DNA from: a bacterium
GTDB taxonomy: Bacteria > Acidobacteriota > Polarisedimenticolia > Polarisedimenticolales > Polarisedimenticolaceae
Length of the DNA: 46,720 nucleotides
Direction: 5' to 3'
Assembly (NCBI GenBank): GCA_024226515.1
Contig: JAAELQ010000218.1
Coordinates: 1 to 46,720 of the forward strand
In this document: piece after piece, positions 8,316 to 17,291 of the stretch
How the letters are laid out: every line of letters begins with the position of its first letter
Position numbering within the stretch: position 1 is the stretch's first letter
The notes under the pieces: model-generated
Told to the model about the DNA's origin: nothing
The model's input: the letters and a program-made list of their open reading frames with translations, nothing else
Database searches by the model: none
Program-made: the position numbers and the translations under genes

Positions 8316-11300
8316 ATGCTACGTAGCGTGAACGCAGGAGGGCACCGGTTCGTCCGCGCCCTGGTGGTGCTGACCGGCATCTGTCTGGTCGGCTGGACCG
8401 GAATGACCGCGGGAGAGCCGCAGAGCGACAGCCGGCTGCTCGTGATCGACCCCGAGTACTCGATCGAGGAGGGTCCGGTTCGCCCGGCCACATCCGACCT
8501 GGAACGGACGACGCCTCCGCCACGTCCACCGGCCAAGCCCGGGGCGGACGACACGCTGGATCGCGTCAGCGTTCTCGTCTACTTCGACCCCGAACTCTCG
8601 CGCCTCTCGCTGGAGCGCTCGAACACCAAGGCCCTGGCCACCGAGCTCGGCGGCTTCACGCGCTACGAGTACAAGGCGGTCATGAAGAACGTGGTCAACC
8701 TGCGCAACGTGCCGCGTGCCGCCGTCGCCCGCCTGGAGCAGATGCCGGGCGTGGCCAAGGTCGAGTTGGACCAGTACCACCCGAACCTGGTTCGCCTGGA
8801 CGAGTCGACGCCGCTGGTGCGCGGGCTGCAGACGCAGCTCACCGCCGCCGGCCTGCCGTACGACGGGACGGGCGTTCGCCTGTGCGTCGCGGACACCGGC
8901 ATCGACATGGATCACATCATGTACAGCACGCGCATCGACACCGCCGCGAGCTATGACTTCGTCAACAACGACGGCAACCCGGACGACGATCAGGGACACG
9001 GTTCGCACGTCGCGGGCATCGCGGTGGGCGGCACCGGCCTGACCGTCGACTTCGGTTGCGAGGGCTCCGAGCCGTTCCAGGGCATGGCGCCCAACGCCAC
9101 GCTGATCGGCTCCAAGATCCTCAACTCGTTCGGCGGCGGTTCGGACTCCGACATCATCGCCGGCATCGACCACTGCGCCGACCAGAGCCCGTCGGGCGGT
9201 CGCGCGGACGTCATCAACCTCAGCATCGGCACCGGCAACTACTCCAGCGGGTCCTGCACCCACTCGTGGGCCGTGGCCTCGAACAACGCCGTGGCCAACG
9301 GCGTCGTCGTCGTCGCCGCGTCCGGCAACGAGAACAACAGCAACTCGATGGGCTCGCCGGCCTGCGGCGTCGACGTCATCGCCGTCGGCGCGACGTACAA
9401 AGACGACTATCCGAACTGCGAGGACGGTACGTCCAACTTCAACTGGGGCGACTGCATCGACAACTCGCCGAACCGCGATGACATCGTCTGTTTCAGCAAC
9501 GAGAGCGACCATCTGGACGTGGCGGCTCCGGGCTCGGTGATCCAGTCGGCCAGCAACGCGGCCGGCGGAAGCTCGGTCGCCGGCCAGAGCGGCACCTCGA
9601 TGGCGTCGCCGATGGTCGCCGGCCTCGCGGCGTTGATCCTCGACGCCGACCCCAGCCTGACCCCGGCGCAGGTGCGCCAGATCATCCGCGACGGCGCGAT
9701 CGACATGGGCCCCACGGGCTTCGACCGCGCGTACGGCCACGGCCGCATCGACGCGATCAACTCGTTGAACCTGATCACGCCGTGCTCGGTCGACGCCGAC
9801 TGTGACGACGGCCTCTACTGCAACGGAGCGGAGACGTGCAACGCCGGATCGTGCGAGGTCGGCTCGGATCCGTGCGGCGGCGGAATCTGCGACGAGGCCA
9901 CGGACTCGTGCTCGACGCTGGCGTACGAGTGGAACATGAACTCGAACCCGGGCTGGACGATGTCCGGTCAGTGGGCCTGGGGCCAGCCGACGGGCGGAGG
10001 CGGCCAGCACGGCACGTCCGACCCGACCAGCGGCGCGACCGGCTCGAACGTCCTCGGCTACAACCTGAGCGGCGACTACGCGAACAACCTGGCCGAGACG
10101 CACCTGACGTCGACGGCGATCAACATGTCCGGGCTGACCAACGCCACGCTGCGCTTCCAGCGCTGGCTGGGCGTCGAGCAGCCGGCCTACGATCACGCCT
10201 ACGTGCGGGTCAGCAACAACGGGTCCAGCTGGACCACGCTGTGGGAGAACTCGGCCGAGGTCTCGGACGGCGGCTGGACGCAGCAGGAGTTCGACATCTC
10301 GTCCGTGGCCGACAACCAGTCGACGGTGTATCTGCGCTGGACGATGGGCACGACCGACAGCTCCTGGCAGTACGCCGGCTGGAACATCGACGACGTCGAG
10401 ATCCACGCCAGCGGCGGCGGGCCTTCCTGCACGGACGGCATCCAGAACCAGGGCGAGGACCGCATCGACTGCGGCGGGCCGTGCGCGGCCTGCGACTGTA
10501 CCGGCGACGGAGCCTGCGACGACGGCGCGTTCTGCAACGGCAGCGAGACCTGCGACGCGTTCGGGTCGTGCCAGGCCGGCACGACCGTGGACTGCGACGA
10601 CGGCCTGTACTGCAACGGCGCCGAGACCTGCGACAACGTCGCCGGGTGCCAGTCGGGTACGCCGGTCAGTTGCGACGACGGCGTCGGCTGCACCAGCGAC
10701 TCGTGCAACGAGGGCAGCGACTCGTGCGACAACACGACCAACGACGCCGTCTGCGACGACGGCGCGTTCTGCAACGGCGCCGAGACGTGCCACGCCACGC
10801 TCGATTGCCAGGCCGGCAGCGACCCGTGCCCCGGCGGCGACTGCGACGAGGGAACGGACCAGTGCGTGGACTGCACGATCGACGCCGACTGCAACGACGG
10901 CCAGTACTGCAACGGCGTCGAGACCTGCAACGCGGGCACGTGCCAGGCGGGTACGGCGCCGAACTGTTCGGACGGCGTCGGCTGCACGATCGACTCGTGC
11001 AACGAAGGTAGCGACTCGTGCGACAACACGCCGAGCGACGGCCTGTGCGACGACGGAGCGTACTGCAACGGCGCCGAGACCTGCGACGCCTTCGCAGACT
11101 GCCAGTCCGGCACGTCGGTCGACTGCGACGACGGTGTCGGCTGCACGATTGACTCGTGCAACGAGGGCAGCGACTCGTGCGACAACACGACCAACGATGC
11201 GGCGTGTGACGACGGCGCTTTCTGCAACGGCGCCGAGACCTGCAGCGCGACGCTCGACTGCCAGGGCGGCAGCGACCCGTGCGGCGGGGCGGCATGCGAC

Positions 11301-12089
11301 GAGGGCAGCGACACCTGCGACGGCGGCGACGAGGAGCTGTGGATGTCGTTCCGCAGCAACACGGCCGTCCCCGGCGTGGGCACCGTCCGCGACGAGGACA
11401 TCGTGATCTACAACGTGAACACCGGCCTGTGGTCGCGGATCTTCGACGGCAGCGACGTCGGACTCGGCGCGCTCGAGATCGACGGCTTCGCCCTGCTGGC
11501 GTCGGGTGACCTGCTGCTCAGCTTCACGGCGGCGGGGACCGTTGGCGGCCTGAGCGTCGACGACTCCGACATCGTGCAGTTCACGCCGGGCTCGCTCGGC
11601 GACTTCACGACGGGTACGTTCGCCTGGTACTTCGACGGCAGCGACGTCGGCCTGACGACCAACGGCGAGGACGTCGACAGCATCGCGCTGGACGGCAGCG
11701 GCAACCTGGTCATCTCGACCTCGGGTGGTGTCAACGCCAGCGGCGCTTCCGGTGCGGACGAGGATCTGTGGATCTTCAACGCCACCAGCCTCGGCGCCAC
11801 CACGGCCGGGTCGTTCACCCGTCTGTTCGACGGCAGCGACGTCGGACTCAACACCAGCGGCGGCGAGGACGTCGACGCGGCGACGCTGACCGCGGGCGGC
11901 GACCTGCTGTTCTCGACGGTCGGCAACTTCTCCGTCAGCGGCCTCAGCGGAACCGACGAGGACGTCGGCCGCTTCAACGCCACCACGTGGGGCAACTCGA
12001 CCTCCGGGTCGTTCGCCTCGTATCTCGATCTGAGCGCGCTCGGCATCGCCGCCGGCGAGGACATCGGATCGATGCACCACAAGCAGTAG
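8316..12089 (+). CDS. Secreted mosaic subtilisin-like serine protease (peptidase S8) with Cys-rich and beta repeats
   Basis: 1,257 residues with GGAGGAGGGGC upstream of ATG 8316. Order: signal peptide (to about 32); an I9-like propeptide (about 80-150); the S8 domain (about 170-485) with catalytic Asp193 (VADTGID), His228 (GHGSHVAG) and Ser428 (GTSMASPM); a Cys-rich CDDGLYCNGAETC repeat (about 489-530); a jelly-roll/MAM-like beta domain (about 537-700, ending GWNIDDVEIHA); a run of Cys-rich repeats (about 704-1000); and a C-terminal block (about 1005-1250) with three FDGSDVGL-containing repeats spaced about 190 bases apart. It is probably a secreted or surface endopeptidase that matures by propeptide removal, with the C-terminal modules binding a surface or substrate. 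A strong terminator follows. Confidence 0.93.
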   Translation: MLRSVNAGGHRFVRALVVLTGICLVGWTGMTAGEPQSDSRLLVIDPEYSIEEGPVRPATSDLERTTPPPRPPAKPGADDTLDRVSVLVYFDPELSRLSLERSNTKALATELGGFTRYEYKAVMKNVVNLRNVPRAAVARLEQMPGVAKVELDQYHPNLVRLDESTPLVRGLQTQLTAAGLPYDGTGVRLCVADTGIDMDHIMYSTRIDTAASYDFVNNDGNPDDDQGHGSHVAGIAVGGTGLTVDFGCEGSEPFQGMAPNATLIGSKILNSFGGGSDSDIIAGIDHCADQSPSGGRADVINLSIGTGNYSSGSCTHSWAVASNNAVANGVVVVAASGNENNSNSMGSPACGVDVIAVGATYKDDYPNCEDGTSNFNWGDCIDNSPNRDDIVCFSNESDHLDVAAPGSVIQSASNAAGGSSVAGQSGTSMASPMVAGLAALILDADPSLTPAQVRQIIRDGAIDMGPTGFDRAYGHGRIDAINSLNLITPCSVDADCDDGLYCNGAETCNAGSCEVGSDPCGGGICDEATDSCSTLAYEWNMNSNPGWTMSGQWAWGQPTGGGGQHGTSDPTSGATGSNVLGYNLSGDYANNLAETHLTSTAINMSGLTNATLRFQRWLGVEQPAYDHAYVRVSNNGSSWTTLWENSAEVSDGGWTQQEFDISSVADNQSTVYLRWTMGTTDSSWQYAGWNIDDVEIHASGGGPSCTDGIQNQGEDRIDCGGPCAACDCTGDGACDDGAFCNGSETCDAFGSCQAGTTVDCDDGLYCNGAETCDNVAGCQSGTPVSCDDGVGCTSDSCNEGSDSCDNTTNDAVCDDGAFCNGAETCHATLDCQAGSDPCPGGDCDEGTDQCVDCTIDADCNDGQYCNGVETCNAGTCQAGTAPNCSDGVGCTIDSCNEGSDSCDNTPSDGLCDDGAYCNGAETCDAFADCQSGTSVDCDDGVGCTIDSCNEGSDSCDNTTNDAACDDGAFCNGAETCSATLDCQGGSDPCGGAACDEGSDTCDGGDEELWMSFRSNTAVPGVGTVRDEDIVIYNVNTGLWSRIFDGSDVGLGALEIDGFALLASGDLLLSFTAAGTVGGLSVDDSDIVQFTPGSLGDFTTGTFAWYFDGSDVGLTTNGEDVDSIALDGSGNLVISTSGGVNASGASGADEDLWIFNATSLGATTAGSFTRLFDGSDVGLNTSGGEDVDAATLTAGGDLLFSTVGNFSVSGLSGTDEDVGRFNATTWGNSTSGSFASYLDLSALGIAAGEDIGSMHHKQ

Positions 12090-12110
12090 TCTCGACTCCT
12101 TTCCGTTCCA

Positions 12111-12140
12111 GGGCCGGCACCTCGGTGCCGGCCCTTTTTT
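12111..12140 (+). terminator. Rho-independent terminator of the S8 protease gene
   Basis: A perfect 10-base stem, GGGCCGGCAC (12111-12120) with GTGCCGGCCC (12125-12134), has a CTCG loop and is followed by six T (12135-12140). It lies 21 bases after the stop. Confidence 0.92.
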
Positions 12141-12150
12141 GTGCCGAAAC

Positions 12151-12166
12151 CCGCTCCCGGGAGCGG
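12151..12166. promoter_or_regulatory. Perfect 16-base palindrome upstream of the bactofilin gene
   Basis: CCGCTCCCGGGAGCGG is its own reverse complement and lies 108 bases before the bactofilin start, in a gap with no gene. It could be a regulator site or a chance GC palindrome. Confidence 0.3.
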
Positions 12167-12274
12167 CGAAGGCCGGGACAACCCCGACAGCCCCGCCGTT
12201 TCGCCCGCAGGCTACGAAAGCGGTCGTTGCAGCGAACGCGCCGACACCGGACCTTGTCCATGAGGAGAGTAGCC

Positions 12275-12721
12275 ATGGTCGATCGTAAGGATGCGTTCGT
12301 CGTCCCCCCAGCTCTACATGTCCGCGGCGAGGTCGTGGTCCGTCAGGACGTCGTGATCGAGTCGAATTTCGAGGGCACGCTGTGCGCCCCGCTGCACGTC
12401 GTCACAGTGGAGGCCGGCGCCCGCGTGATGGGCGAGGTGGATGCCGCGGCCGTCGTCGTCAACGGCACCGTCGTCGGCCAGATCCGCGCCGGGGCCAAGA
12501 TCGTCGTCGGGCCGCAGGGCCTCGTCGACGGCGAGGTACGCGCACCCTCGATCGTGTTCGCCGAGGGCGCACGCGTCCGCGGCACGATCAACCAGGACGC
12601 GGCGCAGCCCGCGACCGTGTCCACGAAGGCCAAGGCCGCGAAGGTGCGGCGGAGCTTCGTCTCCGACCCCCGGCCGGCGGCGGACGCCGATCGGGCGACC
12701 TTCCCCCTCAGCCACTCCTAG
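12275..12721 (+). CDS. Bactofilin-family cytoskeletal protein
   Basis: 148 residues from ATG 12275, with GAGGAG 7 bases upstream (an in-frame ATG at 12260 overlaps that site and is less likely). The core (about 15-110) is the bactofilin beta-helix: repeated short strands such as LHVRGEVVVRQDVVIE, NFEGTLCAPLHVVTVEAGA, MGEVDAAAVVVNGTVVGQI and GLVDGEVRAPSIVFAEGA. The tail is basic, then acidic. Bactofilins polymerise into membrane-associated filaments that position envelope enzymes. Polymer-polar genes such as M23 peptidases, frequent neighbours elsewhere, are absent here. No membrane segment. Confidence 0.9.
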   Translation: MVDRKDAFVVPPALHVRGEVVVRQDVVIESNFEGTLCAPLHVVTVEAGARVMGEVDAAAVVVNGTVVGQIRAGAKIVVGPQGLVDGEVRAPSIVFAEGARVRGTINQDAAQPATVSTKAKAAKVRRSFVSDPRPAADADRATFPLSHS

Positions 12722-12834
12722 AAACCGCGCCAGACCCACATCTTGAACGTCTCGCGGATCCTCCCGCGTCCATGCGGTAGCATGGCGGGTGAGCGCGCGT
12801 CCACGGACCGGTGCGCTCTCATGGAGGAGAACGA

Positions 12835-14910
12835 ATGAAACGTCTCGCGCTCGTTTCGATCGCGTTGATTGCGTTGCTGGTCACGAGTTGCAGCGTCGGA
12901 GGTCCCTCGACCGCCGGCGCCCACGGCGGCAAGGCGCCGCTGCTGGACCGGGAGCTGTTCTTCGGCGACCCGGAGATCTCCTACGCTCAGCTGTCTCCCG
13001 ACGGCAAGTACATGGCGTTCGTCAAGCCCTACCGCGACGTGCGCAACATCTACGTCAAGAAGATCGACGAGCCGTTCGACGCGGCCCAGCCGATCACCGC
13101 GGACAAGCGCCCGGTCCCGGGCTACTTCTGGAGCCGCGACAGCAAGTACGTGCTCTACGTGCAGGACAAGGACGGCAACGAGAACTACCACGTGTTCGCC
13201 GTCGACCCGACCGGTGAGCGCAAGGCGGACAGCGGAGTCCCCGAGGCGCGCAACCTGACGCCGATCGAGGGCGTGCGCGCGGCGATCTACTCGGTACCGA
13301 AGAACAAGCCGAACGAGATCGTCGTCGGACTCAACGATCGCGATCCGATGTTCCACGACGTGTACCGCATCGACCTCGCCGACGGCAAGCGCACCTTGCT
13401 GATCGAGAACACTCAGAAGGTCGGCTCATGGGTCTACGACCTCGACGGCAACGTCCGTATGGCGTTGCGGCAGACCGGCGACGGCTCGACCGAGTTCCTG
13501 CGCGTGAAGGGCGACAAGCTGACGCCGGTCTACGGCTGCAACTACGAGGAGAGCTGCTCGCCGTACCGCTTCCACAAGGACGGCAAGCGACTCTACGTCT
13601 CCAGCAACAAGGGCGAGCACGACCTGAACGCCCTGATGCTGCTCGACGTCAAGACCGGCGACACTGAGCTGGTCGAGTCCGACCCCGAGAGTCAGGTCGA
13701 CTTCGGCGGCGCGGCGTTCGCCGACGACAGCGACGAGCTGATCGCGACGTTCTACGTCGGCGATCGGGTGCGGATCTACCCCAAGGAGAAGGCCACCGAG
13801 ACCGACCTGGAGTTCCTGCGCAAGGAGCTGCCGGACGGTGAGCTGAGCCTGGCGTCGTCCACCCGCGACCGGCGCTACATGCTGGTCAGCGTCTCGAGCG
13901 ACATCGATCCGGGCTCGGTCTACCTCTACGACCGCGAGAACAGGACGGTCGAGCTGCAGTACCGCAGTCGCCCCGACCTGCCGATCGAGCACATGGCCTC
14001 GATGAAACCGATCCGTTACAAGGCACGGGACGGCCTGGAGATCCCGGCCTACCTGACGCTGCCCAATGGCGTGCCCGCGAAGAACCTGCCGACGATCATC
14101 CACCCGCACGGCGGTCCGTGGGCCCGCGACAACTGGGGCTACGACTCGTACGCGCAGTTCCTCGCCAACCGCGGCTACGCGGTGTTGCAGATGAACTTCC
14201 GCGGATCGAGCGGATACGGCAAGGCGTTCCTCAACGCGGGCAACCGCGAGTGGGGCACCGGCGCCATGCAACACGACATCACCGACGGCGTGAAGCACCT
14301 GATCGCCGAGGGCATCGCCGACCCGCAACGGATCGGCATCTTCGGCGGATCGTACGGCGGCTACGCCACACTGGCCGGAGTGACCTTCACGCCGGATCTG
14401 TACGCGGCCGGCGTTCCGTACGTGGCCCCGTCGAACATCATCACGCTGATCGAGTCCTTCCCGGCCTACTGGCGCCCGTGGCTCGAGGGGTCGTGGTACA
14501 AGCGCGTCGGCGATCCGGAGGTCGCCGCCGACCGTGAGGACATGGAGGCTCGTTCGCCGCTCAACTTCGTCGAGAAGATCCAGGCTCCGCTGCTGGTCGT
14601 GCACGGCGCCAACGACCCGCGCGTGAAGCAGGTCGAATCGGCTCGCATCGTCACGGCGCTGGCCGAGAAGGACAGCGGCGTCGAGTACATCGTCGCGCCC
14701 GACGAGGGGCACGGTTTCCGCGCTCCGGGCAATCGCATGGCGCTGGCCGCGGCGATGGAGAAGTTCCTGGCCAAGCACCTGGGCGGCGAGTACCAGGAAG
14801 ACGTCACCGACGCGATCACGGCGCGCCTGCACGAGATCACGATCGACGCGCGCGAAGTCAGTCTTGCCGGCGACTCCGCGGGCGAGAAGCAGGGCGCGGG
14901 CGGAAGCTGA
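12835..14910 (+). CDS. S9 family peptidase (prolyl oligopeptidase / dipeptidyl aminopeptidase type), lipoprotein
   Basis: 691 residues from ATG 12835 (GGAGGAG just upstream). A lipoprotein signal (ALIALLVTSC) puts the lipidated Cys at residue 19. Residues about 40-390 form a beta-propeller with YAQLSPDGKYMAF and related blades. The alpha/beta-hydrolase domain holds the triad Ser506 (GGSYGGYATLAG), Asp594 (GANDPRVKQ) and His626 (DEGHGF), with HPHGGPWARD forming the oxyanion region. Family members cleave short peptides, often after proline or as dipeptides from the N-terminus. The likely location is periplasmic, anchored in a membrane. The 3' end overlaps the convergent minus-strand gene by 53 bases. 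Confidence 0.95.
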   Translation: MKRLALVSIALIALLVTSCSVGGPSTAGAHGGKAPLLDRELFFGDPEISYAQLSPDGKYMAFVKPYRDVRNIYVKKIDEPFDAAQPITADKRPVPGYFWSRDSKYVLYVQDKDGNENYHVFAVDPTGERKADSGVPEARNLTPIEGVRAAIYSVPKNKPNEIVVGLNDRDPMFHDVYRIDLADGKRTLLIENTQKVGSWVYDLDGNVRMALRQTGDGSTEFLRVKGDKLTPVYGCNYEESCSPYRFHKDGKRLYVSSNKGEHDLNALMLLDVKTGDTELVESDPESQVDFGGAAFADDSDELIATFYVGDRVRIYPKEKATETDLEFLRKELPDGELSLASSTRDRRYMLVSVSSDIDPGSVYLYDRENRTVELQYRSRPDLPIEHMASMKPIRYKARDGLEIPAYLTLPNGVPAKNLPTIIHPHGGPWARDNWGYDSYAQFLANRGYAVLQMNFRGSSGYGKAFLNAGNREWGTGAMQHDITDGVKHLIAEGIADPQRIGIFGGSYGGYATLAGVTFTPDLYAAGVPYVAPSNIITLIESFPAYWRPWLEGSWYKRVGDPEVAADREDMEARSPLNFVEKIQAPLLVVHGANDPRVKQVESARIVTALAEKDSGVEYIVAPDEGHGFRAPGNRMALAAAMEKFLAKHLGGEYQEDVTDAITARLHEITIDAREVSLAGDSAGEKQGAGGS

Positions 14911-15349
14911 CCGAAGCGTCACGGGCATGGGCGTAGGTCGTCGACTCGGCCTCGACCATGCCCGTTCGAGGATTCAGCCGAGGTTGCTCGACGGTAATTT
15001 CCACGGCGTCCACCGCGGGATACTCGTCGAGCAACTTCCTCGCCAGCTCGTCCGGGCGGGCCAAGCGCCCCAGCCCACTGCGCCGCCGCACGAAGCGTTC
15101 GAACTCGCGGCGCCACGCCGGCTGCACGCTCGACAGCTCGTACCGACCGACCTCGTCCGGCGTGAGGCACTCGATCGATACCTGGGGCTCGAGCTGCGGC
15201 GCCGCATACATGCCCCACCCCGCCAGCTTCCACGGATTGAGCCCGTAGCCTCGGACCAGAACCATCTGCGCCGCCGGCCAGGCCAGCAGCAGGCCGAGAG
15301 CGACGTTCGTCACGAGCCGTGCACGGTCACGCTTCAAAAGAATATCCAC
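14858..15349 (-). CDS. Small membrane-anchored protein paired with the HTTM-like protein
   Basis: 163 residues from GTG 15349, overlapping the end of the upstream gene by 16 bases; a TTG at 15337 (TTGA overlap) is an alternative. There is one membrane segment near the start (VTNVALGLLLAWPAAQMVLV) followed by GLNPWKLAGWGMYAAP, then a soluble domain of about 115 residues with an arginine-rich C-terminus. I know no named function. The overlapping arrangement behind an HTTM-like gene suggests the two products work together. The tail overlaps the convergent S9 peptidase gene by 53 bases. Confidence 0.7.
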   Translation of the reverse strand: MDILLKRDRARLVTNVALGLLLAWPAAQMVLVRGYGLNPWKLAGWGMYAAPQLEPQVSIECLTPDEVGRYELSSVQPAWRREFERFVRRRSGLGRLARPDELARKLLDEYPAVDAVEITVEQPRLNPRTGMVEAESTTYAHARDASVSFRPRPASRPRSRRQD

Positions 15350-16182
15350 CGCGGAAAGACCGCTCGCACCAGGACCAGCGTCGCGAGCAGCAACGCGGCC
15401 GGCGCAACCCAACGCGACAACCGGTCCCGGTCGTCGAACAGGGCCAGCGCCGCACAGAACTCGATGCCGAACATGAACTCGCGCGCCACGAGCTGGATCG
15501 CGAGGATCAGCACGCAGGCGACCCGCCAGGCCGGTGCGCGCGTCGCCGGAAGCAACAACAGGGCCGCCAGGCCCAGCTCACAGATCCACACGAGGTTCGA
15601 CGTGACGACCAGCCACGGCGCATCGACGAGGTACGGTCCGTCGCCGACTTCGCCGGCGAAGGCCGCGAGTCGTTCCAGCTCGGCTGCGGGAAACAGCGGC
15701 GCCAGCGTCGCCCGGAACGGTTCGCGCTGGGAGGCGAACGCGAGATAGGTCCCGGACGTCCAGTGCCCCCAGACGAGTTTCTGCAGCCCGGCATAGAACA
15801 GCAACGACGCCGAGAGGACGCGAACGCAACGCAGCTGCAGCGCCGCATGCAGCGAGTCGGACGTGTCGAGCGCGGCGAAGGCAACACAGAGGAAGAGCTC
15901 CAGGTAGCGGTGGTTCCCGGCGTTCGGAAAGTAGCGCCAGATCCACCACGCCTGCAGCAGCGCCAGCCCGACGAAGGCTCGGCGGCGACCGCGGCCGGTC
16001 ACGATCGCGACGGCCAGCAAAGACACCGCGACGAGCGACACGGCGTCCACGAGATCGAAGAACGTCCGATCGCGGATCGCCTTGGTCCAGTACTCGGCGC
16101 AGACGACCAGCGCCAGGATGCGCTGGAACGCGACGAGCGCGGCGGCGGATTCGACAGCCGTGAATCTCGTGTTACGATCCAC
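15334..16182 (-). CDS. Multi-pass membrane protein, HTTM-like (vitamin K-dependent carboxylase-related)
   Basis: 282 residues from GTG 16182. Longer readings would run into the divergent gene at 16214, so I stop at this GTG; the ribosome site is weak, and the start is the least certain part. About seven membrane segments are visible. The motifs FPNAGNHRYLELFLCV and LLFYAGLQKLVWGHWTSGTYLAF are HTTM-like (the membrane domain of vitamin K-dependent gamma-carboxylase and its bacterial relatives). The lumenal carboxylase part is missing, so enzymatic carboxylation is not supported. It overlaps the start of the small membrane-anchored protein, probably as one operon. Confidence 0.72.
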   Translation of the reverse strand: MDRNTRFTAVESAAALVAFQRILALVVCAEYWTKAIRDRTFFDLVDAVSLVAVSLLAVAIVTGRGRRRAFVGLALLQAWWIWRYFPNAGNHRYLELFLCVAFAALDTSDSLHAALQLRCVRVLSASLLFYAGLQKLVWGHWTSGTYLAFASQREPFRATLAPLFPAAELERLAAFAGEVGDGPYLVDAPWLVVTSNLVWICELGLAALLLLPATRAPAWRVACVLILAIQLVAREFMFGIEFCAALALFDDRDRLSRWVAPAALLLATLVLVRAVFPRWIFF

Positions 16183-16213
16183 TGTATCCAGACTTACATG
16201 CGGAGGAACGGAA

Positions 16214-16624
16214 GTGAATAGGACGTGGGTACTCTCGTGTCTCGCCCTTGTGGCGCTCGTCTCGACGCCGCTCGTGGCCGAGAGCGTCGTCGGCGCGGAG
16301 CGTTTCATCTGTGCCGTGGTCTCGGAAGAGATCTGCACCTCCTACGAGGCGTGTACCGTCGGGGGACCGTCGTGGGATACGGGCATTCCCGAGTTTCTCG
16401 AATTCGACGTGAAGAAGCAGATGGTCGGCACGACCGAGGCCGGCGGCAACCCGCGCCAGAGCAAGGTCACGATGCGTCAGGGCGACGGCCTGATCGCCGT
16501 GCAGGGCTACGAGCGCGGCAAGTCGTTCGCCGTGGTCGTCAACGAGGAGACGGGCGCCGCCACGGCGTCGGTGACCACGGACGGCGAGGTCATCAGTGTC
16601 TTCCTGAACTGCACGCCGAAATGA
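16214..16624 (+). CDS. Small secreted protein of unknown function
   Basis: 136 residues from GTG 16214, with GGAGGAAC upstream. Signal peptide WVLSCLALVALVSTPLVA, cleaved near residue 21. The mature protein carries a Cys pair near its start (FICAVVSEEIC..YEAC) and one Cys near the end (FLNC), followed by a beta-rich stretch (PEFLEFDVKKQMV, LIAVQGYERGKSFAVVVNEETG). It resembles small periplasmic proteins of unknown role found in many proteobacteria-like genomes. It is followed 34 bases later by the glycine-zipper gene, so the two likely share a transcript ending at 17270. The start region is divergent from the HTTM-like gene. Confidence 0.75.
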   Translation: MNRTWVLSCLALVALVSTPLVAESVVGAERFICAVVSEEICTSYEACTVGGPSWDTGIPEFLEFDVKKQMVGTTEAGGNPRQSKVTMRQGDGLIAVQGYERGKSFAVVVNEETGAATASVTTDGEVISVFLNCTPK

Positions 16625-16658
16625 ACTGCCGGTCGCTCGATCGCCGCGGAGGAACCTC

Positions 16659-17201
16659 ATGAAGAAGATTCTCGCATTCATCGCCCTCGCCGCGCTGGCC
16701 TGTTTCGCCGGCGCCCAGGCCGAACAGAAGTCTCTGGCCTCGACCCTCGAGATCTACGCCTTCCCCGGCAAGGGCCAGGCGCCGGAGCAGCAGTCCCAGG
16801 ACGAGGCGGAGTGCTATCAGTGGGCCGTCAAGCAGAGCGGCTCCGACCCGTTCGACCTGGCGAAGGACGCCGACAAGGCGAAGGAAGAGACCGCACAGAA
16901 GAAGAGCGGCGTCGACGGCTCGAGCCAGGGCGCCGGCGCGCGCGGCGCCGTCGGCGGGGCCGCGGCGGGAGCCCTGATCGGCGAGATCGTCAGCGACGAC
17001 CCCGGAGGGGGCGCCGCCTATGGAGCCGCGGCCGGTATGATCCGCGGCCGCCGCCGGGCCAAGCAGCGCGAGCAGGCGCAGAAGCAGTCGATCGAGCAGC
17101 AGGGCCAGCAGAAACAGCAGCAGATCGACGGCAACCTCGACAACTTCAAGAAGGCGTTCAGCGTCTGCCTCGAGTCGAAGAACTACCTGGTCAAGTACTG
17201 A
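16659..17201 (+). CDS. Periplasmic/outer-membrane glycine-zipper protein
   Basis: 180 residues from ATG 16659, with CGGAGGAACC upstream. Signal peptide ILAFIALAALACFAGAQA. Residues about 30-90 are charged and helical (DEAECYQWAVKQSG, DKAKEETAQKK). Residues about 95-130 form a glycine zipper (GAVGGAAAGALIGEIV; GGGAAYGAAAGMIRG), which in family members packs helices into the outer membrane. A Gln/Arg-rich helical segment and a short C-terminal domain with one Cys follow. A function in envelope integrity or secretion is inferred from family habit only. Confidence 0.82.
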   Translation: MKKILAFIALAALACFAGAQAEQKSLASTLEIYAFPGKGQAPEQQSQDEAECYQWAVKQSGSDPFDLAKDADKAKEETAQKKSGVDGSSQGAGARGAVGGAAAGALIGEIVSDDPGGGAAYGAAAGMIRGRRRAKQREQAQKQSIEQQGQQKQQQIDGNLDNFKKAFSVCLESKNYLVKY

Positions 17202-17241
17202 CCCCGTCGGCGCGCGCCGACAGCCGGACCATTCAATGAAG

Positions 17242-17270
17242 GGACGGGCCGCTGGGCCCGTCCTTTTTTT
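17242..17270 (+). terminator. Rho-independent terminator of the glycine-zipper operon
   Basis: A 9-base perfect stem, GGACGGGCC (17242-17250) with GGCCCGTCC (17255-17263), has a GCTG loop and is followed by seven T (17264-17270). Confidence 0.93.
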
Positions 17271-17291
17271 GTGTTGAGTCGAACGCCACGC

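Noticed and set aside
9781..11330. Possible satellite or CRISPR-like array
   Set aside because: The periodic DNA encodes in-frame Cys-rich protein repeats with irregular spacing and no constant repeat/spacer structure.
8319..12080. 1,253-codon open frame on the minus strand opposite the S8 protease
   Set aside because: It has no domain, start site or signal, while the plus-strand frame holds the full catalytic triad and repeats. It is a composition artefact.
16183..16338. N-terminal extension of the HTTM-like protein to 16338
   Set aside because: It would run antisense through the ribosome site and signal peptide of the gene at 16214, and the extension has no membrane or family character.
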